Part shown: positions 58,573-64,000 of the stretch, piece by piece
Position numbering within the stretch: position 1 is the stretch's first letter
Layout: each line of letters starts with the position of its first letter
IMG/VR virus record: IMGVR_UViG_3300044846_005309
Coordinates: 1 to 64,000 of that record
Reading direction: 5' to 3' (one strand)
Origin: a virus
Length of the DNA stretch: 64,000 nucleotides
Program-made: the position numbers and the translations under genes
The notes under the pieces: model-generated
Told to the model about the DNA's origin: nothing
Databases searched by the model: none
What the model saw: only the letters and a program-made list of their open reading frames with translations

Positions 58573-59325
58573 TTATTCTATCCAATTCCAATTTTTAATT
58601 TCTTGTTTTAATTCTTCTTTAGTTAATTTTGAAACTCTGTTGTATTCATTTAAGTTAGAAGCAATATATGGATTGTGGTTATAAGAAGTATCTTTTCTTT
58701 CATGAGTTAAGTGCAATAAAGGATCTGAGACTCTACCAAACTTATAACCAAGTCGGCTGAATCTTGTATAAATTTCATTATCTTCATACCCCAGCCCTTT
58801 AAAGTTTTCGTTGGCGCCACCGCCCTCCCAAAAAACAGAAGCATTAAAAAAGACCGCTCCACCAACTGAATGCGGGTTAAATAAAGTGCAATGCTCTAAA
58901 GTAACATGTTCTGTACTTGCTGTACTTTTAATTTTTTCATGAAATTGTTTAGGTACATCGTAAAACCGACCATCATATGGATAAACAATATCAGCATCCT
59001 TATTCATAATAATTTTTGTAGCTTTTTTAAGCTGGTTAGGAGTAAACAAAACGTCTGCATCATAATGCGCGATTATAGAGGTTTTCGCGTATTTTGCAGC
59101 TAAATTTACACCCCGTTGCCTATTAAAAAATTCTTCTGTTTTACAAAAAACGTACCCGCAGTTGTATTTATTTGCTAATTTAGGGGATACGTCTTGCTCA
59201 CAAAGCACAATATTTGTGTCAAAGTTGGTTTGCAAATATGGGATAGTAATATCTAAATTTTTAACTCTATCTTCACTATCTACTTTAATTGCAATTAAAA
59301 ATGTAACGTTTTTTAAGTCTACCAT
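58573..59325 (-). CDS. Galactosyltransferase-like glycosyltransferase (GT7/GT2-type)
   Basis: 250 residues from the ATG at 59325; an ATG at 59388 would overlap the divergent gp46 start. Motifs: VTFLIAIKVDSEDRVKNLDI, NRQRGVNLAAKYAKTSIIAH followed by YDADVLF (DAD), then GGAVFFN and GGGANENFKGLGYEDNEIY, TRFSRLGY. The last of these is the C-terminal GT7 signature. The donor may be UDP-Gal or UDP-GalNAc. Divergent from gp46 with a short gap. Confidence 0.78.
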   Translation of the reverse strand: MVDLKNVTFLIAIKVDSEDRVKNLDITIPYLQTNFDTNIVLCEQDVSPKLANKYNCGYVFCKTEEFFNRQRGVNLAAKYAKTSIIAHYDADVLFTPNQLKKATKIIMNKDADIVYPYDGRFYDVPKQFHEKIKSTASTEHVTLEHCTLFNPHSVGGAVFFNASVFWEGGGANENFKGLGYEDNEIYTRFSRLGYKFGRVSDPLLHLTHERKDTSYNHNPYIASNLNEYNRVSKLTKEELKQEIKNWNWIE

Positions 59326-59373
59326 ATTTTTATTTACAGTAGATTTAAAATTATTACACTCTAATATTAGCAT

Positions 59374-61197
59374 ATGCGGTATATTCATTTTAAGAGGCTT
59401 AAAGCTACTAATTTTCTTTCTATTGGTAAGAAGCCTGTTGAAGTTGTATTCCGTCCCGGTCTTAATATTATTACCGGCCGTAATTTTGATAAAGCTGATC
59501 GAGCTAACGGAGTAGGCAAATCAACTATTGCAGATGCAATGCATTTTGCATTGTATGGAAGCACCATAAGAGAACTAAAGAAAGAAAACATAGTAAATGA
59601 TCAAGCCCCGGATAGTCTTTGTGAAGTAGAACTCGAGTTTGTTTGCATACAAGGAGAAACTAGTAACACTTATAAGATAGTAAGAACGCTCAATCCAACC
59701 AAATGTTATCTCTTTATGAACGATCAAGAAATAACTCGTTCAGGGGTACCGCAAACTACTGAGTATATTGTTGATATAATTAAAACTTCTTCTGAAGTTT
59801 TCCAGAATAGTGTAGTAATGACTATTAACAACACTGTACCTTTTATGGCGCAGAAAAAAGTTGAAAAGCGCAAATTCATTGAAGGCATACTCGGGCTTGA
59901 AGTGTTCGGTAATATGCTGCTTTTTGCACGTCATGACTACAATGAAACCAAACGTAATCTAGAAGTAGAAACAACTAAATTTGAAGAGATAAATCGCTCT
60001 TTACAGGATAATATAAAACAAAAAGAACTTTACGACGCAAACAAAGAAAAGAGACTTGAAACGCTTAAAGTACGTCAAACTAATAATAGTAATGAGCTTT
60101 TTCTGCTTAAAGAAAAATTAGATAAGTTTGAGCCGGTAGATAGTGAAGCTAAAGCAAAACTAGAAGAAGAGCTTAAAAATTTTACTAATGCTAAAAAAAT
60201 ATTAGCCGGAAATTTGCTAGAAACGGAAAGACTTATTACCGAGGCTAACACCCATATTAAAATTAATACCGATCGTAATAAAAAAATAAAAAAAGTAAAC
60301 AGTCTATGCCCCCATTGCGGAAAAGATTTGGCCGAAGCTGTCAATACTCAATACGAAAAAGATAAAAATGATTGTATAAGAGAAATTGAAAAGTACGAAG
60401 AAGTACTAAAAACTAATACCCCTAAACACAAGGATATTACTAGTAAAATTAGTAAATTAGAAGAAAATTTAATTAAACTGCAAAACAGGTTTAACGAGTT
60501 TGTTATACGCAAAAAAGAAATAGAAAATATAAATTCAAGAATTACCCAGTTAGACGCATGGCAACAGCAACTATCTATAGATATAGACAATCTTAATAAG
60601 GATTCAAATAATTTTGAAAAGATTATTCTAGATATAACGTCCCGCATAAACGAAACCAAAACTGGTATAACCGCTTTGCAGACACGTATTGAAATAATTG
60701 AAAACGCTAAACTAATAGTTTCAGAAGAAGGAGTAAAATCCTATATAGTTAAGAAGATTATTGAAGTATTAAACACTAGATTAGGGTTCTACTTGAAAAA
60801 ACTTGAAAGTAACAGTATTGTGCGTTTTAATGAGTTTTTTGAAGAAATTATTACTAACGAGCGAGGCAAAGAATGTAGCTATTTTAATTTTTCAGGAGCT
60901 GAGCGTAAGGCTATAGATCTAGCCATGCTTTTTACTTTTCAGGATATAAGAAGAGCACAGGCTCAAGTATGTCTTAATTTATCTATGTTTGACGAGCTTT
61001 TTGACTCGTCTTTGGATGAAAAAGGTATTGAGTTAGTACTTGATATTCTTAAAGAAAGAGTAGATAACTATAATGAAGCTATTTATATTATTTCTCACCG
61101 TAAAGAAAGTAAAAAGTACTGTATAGGCGGAGAAATAATCTTCTTAGTAAAGAAAAACGGCATTACCACACGAACAACTAACTATGACTTATCCTAA
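59374..61197 (+). CDS. gp46: Recombination endonuclease subunit gp46 (Rad50-like)
   Basis: 607 residues; T4 gp46 is 560. N-terminal LKATNFLSIG and Walker A NGVGKSTIADAM, two long coiled coils separated by a zinc hook CPHC (in SLCPHCGKDL), and a C-terminal lobe with NFSGAERKAIDLAML (signature), LSMFDELFDSSLD (Walker B) and IISHRKE. It forms the Mre11/Rad50 complex with gp47. Its partner gene is separated by the sugar cassette. The end overlaps the next gene by 14 bases. Confidence 0.94.
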   Translation: MRYIHFKRLKATNFLSIGKKPVEVVFRPGLNIITGRNFDKADRANGVGKSTIADAMHFALYGSTIRELKKENIVNDQAPDSLCEVELEFVCIQGETSNTYKIVRTLNPTKCYLFMNDQEITRSGVPQTTEYIVDIIKTSSEVFQNSVVMTINNTVPFMAQKKVEKRKFIEGILGLEVFGNMLLFARHDYNETKRNLEVETTKFEEINRSLQDNIKQKELYDANKEKRLETLKVRQTNNSNELFLLKEKLDKFEPVDSEAKAKLEEELKNFTNAKKILAGNLLETERLITEANTHIKINTDRNKKIKKVNSLCPHCGKDLAEAVNTQYEKDKNDCIREIEKYEEVLKTNTPKHKDITSKISKLEENLIKLQNRFNEFVIRKKEIENINSRITQLDAWQQQLSIDIDNLNKDSNNFEKIILDITSRINETKTGITALQTRIEIIENAKLIVSEEGVKSYIVKKIIEVLNTRLGFYLKKLESNSIVRFNEFFEEIITNERGKECSYFNFSGAERKAIDLAMLFTFQDIRRAQAQVCLNLSMFDELFDSSLDEKGIELVLDILKERVDNYNEAIYIISHRKESKKYCIGGEIIFLVKKNGITTRTTNYDLS

Positions 61198-62359
61198 TTT
61201 CGGCAATGTATTTGGAGCTCCGCAACTACCATTTGGCGTACCAGCTGTCGGTAACCCTATGGTCAACGCAGCACCTCAACAGGTTATGCAACACGGTGGG
61301 ATGCCTAACGGCTTAGATCGAGCTATTAGTTTTGCTGCCGACCATCAAGGTTGCGGGTTCTGGAGAATGCATTGGCCGGAATTACTAATTAACGGGCAGC
61401 AACTTGGAATTATTAACAATAATAATTTCATGATTTTGCAAGAGAACTTTTATGGTGGTATTAAGAGCGTACGTGTTCAAAGACAGGTAACCCCTACTCA
61501 GCTGCAATTTGTAAAGTTTTTAAGAGAGCTTTCTAATAAAACTAACAAATTTAAAATTTATTACGAAATTGATGATGTTATTTTTCCAGAAGATATTCCT
61601 GTGTATAACAAGGCTCGAGAGGCATTTGTAGACCCAGTTATAGGGGCTACAGCTATAGAAATAATGAAACATTGCGATATGATTACTACCCCGACTGCCT
61701 ACATGTCTCAGTATTATCAAAAAAGAAGCGGGGTACCTGCAATAGTACTACCTAATTATATACCTAAGTTTTGGCTAGATAGATTTTATACAAAATCTAA
61801 AATAGTTGAAAATTTTGATAGAAATAGAAAGCGGCCACGGGTAGGTTATGTCGGTAGCCCTACTCATTTCAATATTGCAAAATTACCCGGGGTTCAAGAT
61901 GACTTTAAAGGTATTGTAGAAGTTATTATTAAAACAGTAAAAAACTTTAAATGGGTGTTGATGGGGGGTCTCCCACAAGAACTTGAACACTATGTGCGTA
62001 CCGGAGAAATTGAATACCAGCCCTGGGCTCGTATTTTTGATTACCCTTCAGTCTATGATAGTTTGAATCTTAATGTAGCTATTGCACCTATTCAAAATAA
62101 TCCTTTTAATCTGGCAAAAGCTAATATTAAATACATTGAAGCAGGGGCGTTAGGTATCCCGTGTGTATGTCAAGATCTCGAGCCGTATAAAATTGCTCCT
62201 TTGCGTTTTAACACAGGGGATGAAATGATTGATAAAATTAAAAAATTGACTTCTGATAGAAAAACTTACCTCACCGAATCTGATAATGCCCGCAAAGTTG
62301 CATGTAAATACTGGCTGGAAGATCATATTGATGAGTACGTAAAGCTATATTTTACTTGA
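61184..62359 (+). CDS. Glycosyltransferase family 4/1-like protein
   Basis: 391 residues. The first 50 residues are Pro/Gly/Asn/Gln-rich. Then comes a GT-B fold: KIYYEIDDVIFPEDIPVYNK, CDMITTPTAYMSQYYQ, RPRVGYVGSPTHFNIAKL, WVLMGGLPQELE, and LNVAIAPIQNNPFNLAKANI followed by KYIEAGALGIPCVC, which corresponds to the donor-binding Ex7E-like end. Related genes occur in other T4-like phages near gp43/gp46. The sugar is unknown. The start lies in the end of gp46. Confidence 0.75.
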   Translation: MTYPNFGNVFGAPQLPFGVPAVGNPMVNAAPQQVMQHGGMPNGLDRAISFAADHQGCGFWRMHWPELLINGQQLGIINNNNFMILQENFYGGIKSVRVQRQVTPTQLQFVKFLRELSNKTNKFKIYYEIDDVIFPEDIPVYNKAREAFVDPVIGATAIEIMKHCDMITTPTAYMSQYYQKRSGVPAIVLPNYIPKFWLDRFYTKSKIVENFDRNRKRPRVGYVGSPTHFNIAKLPGVQDDFKGIVEVIIKTVKNFKWVLMGGLPQELEHYVRTGEIEYQPWARIFDYPSVYDSLNLNVAIAPIQNNPFNLAKANIKYIEAGALGIPCVCQDLEPYKIAPLRFNTGDEMIDKIKKLTSDRKTYLTESDNARKVACKYWLEDHIDEYVKLYFT

Positions 62360-62370
62360 ACTTTATGTAA

Positions 62371-62390
62371 GGTCATACGACAATATGACC
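62371..62390 (+). promoter_or_regulatory. Hairpin at the gp43 start, candidate translational operator
   Basis: GGTCATA / TATGACC arms with a six-base CGACAA loop, ending one base before the gp43 ATG (62392). In T4 and RB69 gp43 binds a hairpin at its own ribosome-binding site to repress translation. Sequence is different here; the position is comparable. Confidence 0.55.
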
Positions 62391-62391
62391 T

Positions 62392-64000
62392 ATGTACCGT
62401 AACGTTTATTATAGCTCTCGAGACGGGTTGATCCATCTCTTTACTTGGAATGATAAAGGAGAGCGAGTTATCAAGAAGATGGCATTTCAGCCGTATTTTT
62501 ACGTTGAGACGAATTCTGATAACGTAGACGCTGTATCTATCTTTAATACTAAACTAAAGAAAAAGGTTTTTCGCAATAGTTTTGATCGTAATAAAGCTGC
62601 GCAAGATGGAGCTATCAAGCGGCTTTACCATAATATTCAAGTAGAGCAGCAATTTTTAATAGATCAATTTAGTGAACAATACGATAAACCCGAATTTACT
62701 GCTAACCCTATTAAGGTGTGTTTTCTGGATATCGAAGTATTCAGCCCTGATGAATTTCCGGAAGCTAAAGATGCAAAGCACCCTATCAATCTAATTACCA
62801 TCTATGATAATTTATCTAAAACGTTTTACACATGGGGAACTAAGCCGTATACCTCTAAGCGTCAAAATGTAGTATATACAGAATGCTCGAGCGAAGCCGA
62901 TCTTCTAGAAAAGTTTTTAGAGTTTTGGGAGAATGGGTATTACCCGGACATTCTATCAGGGTGGAATACGGACTTTTTCGATTTTCCGTATTTAATTAAC
63001 CGTATTACTAACTTACTCGGGGAAGATGCCGCAAAGCGGTTATCCCCGCTTAAGAGTCTGTGGTGCCGGAAAGGTATTTTTGTAAAGGGTCAAGAACTAG
63101 ACCGCTGGTATATTCATGGCCTTGCAGCTATGGACTATCTTGAAGTCTACAAAGGTTTCGCTCGCGGGTTGCTTGAGTCATATGCTCTCAACTTTGTTGC
63201 GCAGCACGAGCTAGGAGAAGGTAAGTTGGCTATTAACGCAACTAATCTAGCTACTCTTTCAGAGTCTGATTGGAATAATTTTGTAGATTATAACATTCAA
63301 GACGTTGACCTACTTGTGCGTATGGAGAACAAGCTTCAATTCTTTAAGATTATACGTATGTTAGCGTATAAGGGATTAACTAATTTCGAAAGCGCGCTTG
63401 GTAAAGTCTCTATTGTAACTGGCTGCGTCTCCCTAGAAGCCCGTAAACATGGTATGGTTATACCTACGTTTGTAGAAGGGCCCACAAGAGAAGCTATTGA
63501 AGGAGGTTATGTAAGAGATCCTGAACGAGGTCTTAAGACTGCTGTAGTTAGCTACGATGCTAACTCACTATATCCTAATACTATCATTACTCTTAATATC
63601 TCCCCCGAAACTAAGGTAGGTAAAATTGTTAGTAGAGATAATGAAAATACCAACATACTTTTAACGAGTGGTAAAGAGTATAAATTACCTAATGCTAAGT
63701 TTGAACAATTTGTAGCTTTGGAAAAACTGGCTATTTCTAAGGCTAATGTGTTATACACTCAAAAGAAGAAAGGAGTTGTGCCTTCTCTTATTGACGGGCT
63801 ATATGCAGAACGAGTTGCTAACAAAAATCAGTACGTAGAGTATAAGAAAAAACTCAGTAAGTTAATTCCAGATACTGATGATTATAGAGCGTGTAAGACT
63901 TTTATGGAAAGAGCGGATACTATTCAATACGTTATCAAAATTTTGCTTAATTCTATTTATGGTGTTTTTGCTAATAAATTTTCTCCTATTTGCGATAGTG
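62392..64000 (+). CDS. gp43: DNA polymerase gp43 (family B), N-terminal part
   Basis: 536 codons present, cut by the window end; T4 gp43 is 898. 3'-5' exonuclease motifs: VCFLDIEVF (about 105-113), SGWNTDFFDFPYL and YNIQDVDLLVRM. Polymerase motif A is SYDANSLYPNTI and the motif B end is ILLNSIYGVFANKF. It is the replicative polymerase with proofreading. The start ATG is chosen because an earlier ATG at 62384 meets a stop at once. A hairpin precedes the ATG and no clear Shine-Dalgarno site is close. Confidence 0.95.
   Translation, partial: MYRNVYYSSRDGLIHLFTWNDKGERVIKKMAFQPYFYVETNSDNVDAVSIFNTKLKKKVFRNSFDRNKAAQDGAIKRLYHNIQVEQQFLIDQFSEQYDKPEFTANPIKVCFLDIEVFSPDEFPEAKDAKHPINLITIYDNLSKTFYTWGTKPYTSKRQNVVYTECSSEADLLEKFLEFWENGYYPDILSGWNTDFFDFPYLINRITNLLGEDAAKRLSPLKSLWCRKGIFVKGQELDRWYIHGLAAMDYLEVYKGFARGLLESYALNFVAQHELGEGKLAINATNLATLSESDWNNFVDYNIQDVDLLVRMENKLQFFKIIRMLAYKGLTNFESALGKVSIVTGCVSLEARKHGMVIPTFVEGPTREAIEGGYVRDPERGLKTAVVSYDANSLYPNTIITLNISPETKVGKIVSRDNENTNILLTSGKEYKLPNAKFEQFVALEKLAISKANVLYTQKKKGVVPSLIDGLYAERVANKNQYVEYKKKLSKLIPDTDDYRACKTFMERADTIQYVIKILLNSIYGVFANKFSPICDS

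Noticed and set aside
59326-59388. Longer start for the GT7-like gene
   Set aside because: It would overlap the gp46 coding start; the ATG at 59325 starts directly before the conserved region.
63552-63758. 68-codon minus frame within gp43
   Set aside because: It lies opposite polymerase motif A and the following conserved region.
1-64000. Integrase, attachment site or repressor indicating a temperate phage
   Set aside because: None seen; the gene set is that of a lytic T4-like phage.

Overview
The window is part of the genome of a lytic, T4-superfamily contractile-tailed phage (myovirus). It is AT-rich and tightly packed. It carries recognisable T4-type genes for the capsid and prohead (gp20, gp21, a small core protein, gp22, gp23), neck and head completion (gp13-like, gp15-like, gp4), baseplate (gp6, gp25), packaging (gp16-like), and replication, recombination and late transcription (gp43, gp44, gp62, gp61, gp46, gp47, UvsW, UvsY, gp55). 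Hsp20, PhoH, NrdA/NrdB, ThyX and dUTPase are typical of aquatic T4-like phages. The host cannot be named from the sequence. It is probably Gram-negative, because the phage encodes O-antigen-type sugar genes and a lipoprotein. Shine-Dalgarno sites are rare. I found no tRNA, CRISPR array or insertion sequence.

Layout: 1-13.9 kb (minus) is a fibre and baseplate block. It starts with a very long collagen-like Gly-X-Y fibre gene that runs off the left edge and is broken by one in-frame stop, followed by further fibre or structural genes, gp6 and gp25. 13.9-22.4 kb holds clamp loader gp44, dUTPase, a gp16-like terminase subunit, a lipoprotein/membrane protein, Hsp20, class I ribonucleotide reductase and PhoH. 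22.4-33.3 kb is UDP-galactopyranose mutase followed by the head block, with a GT2/GT9 glycosyltransferase pair and a gp13-like gene on the other strand. 33.3-49.1 kb mixes a DinG-like helicase, a GroES/gp31-like protein, gp62, a DUF366 protein, the 7-deazaguanine genes (QueC with an adjacent class-II amidotransferase, QueE, QueD), ThyX, primase, gp4, a lysozyme and several short late genes. 49.1-64 kb (mostly plus) is UvsY-UvsW-gp55-gp47, then a seven-gene sugar cassette, then gp46, a glycosyltransferase and the first part of DNA polymerase gp43.

Three layers stand out. (1) A late-promoter-like octamer, NNTAA(A/G)TA, often lies only 6-9 bases before a start codon that has no ribosome-binding site. 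With T4 spacing this would make leaderless late mRNAs. (2) At least six otherwise unlike proteins share a short N-terminal amphipathic segment ending in (L/I)-x-E. This resembles the T4 capsid-targeting and gp21-cleavage signal and suggests a set of internal head proteins. (3) Two chemical programmes are encoded: preQ0 synthesis with an amidotransferase, implying 7-deazaguanine-modified DNA, and a glycan programme with UDP-Galf, a ColD-like GDP-colitose route, a carbamoyltransferase and about eight glycosyltransferases. The main sugar cassette sits between the two halves of the gp46/gp47 nuclease.
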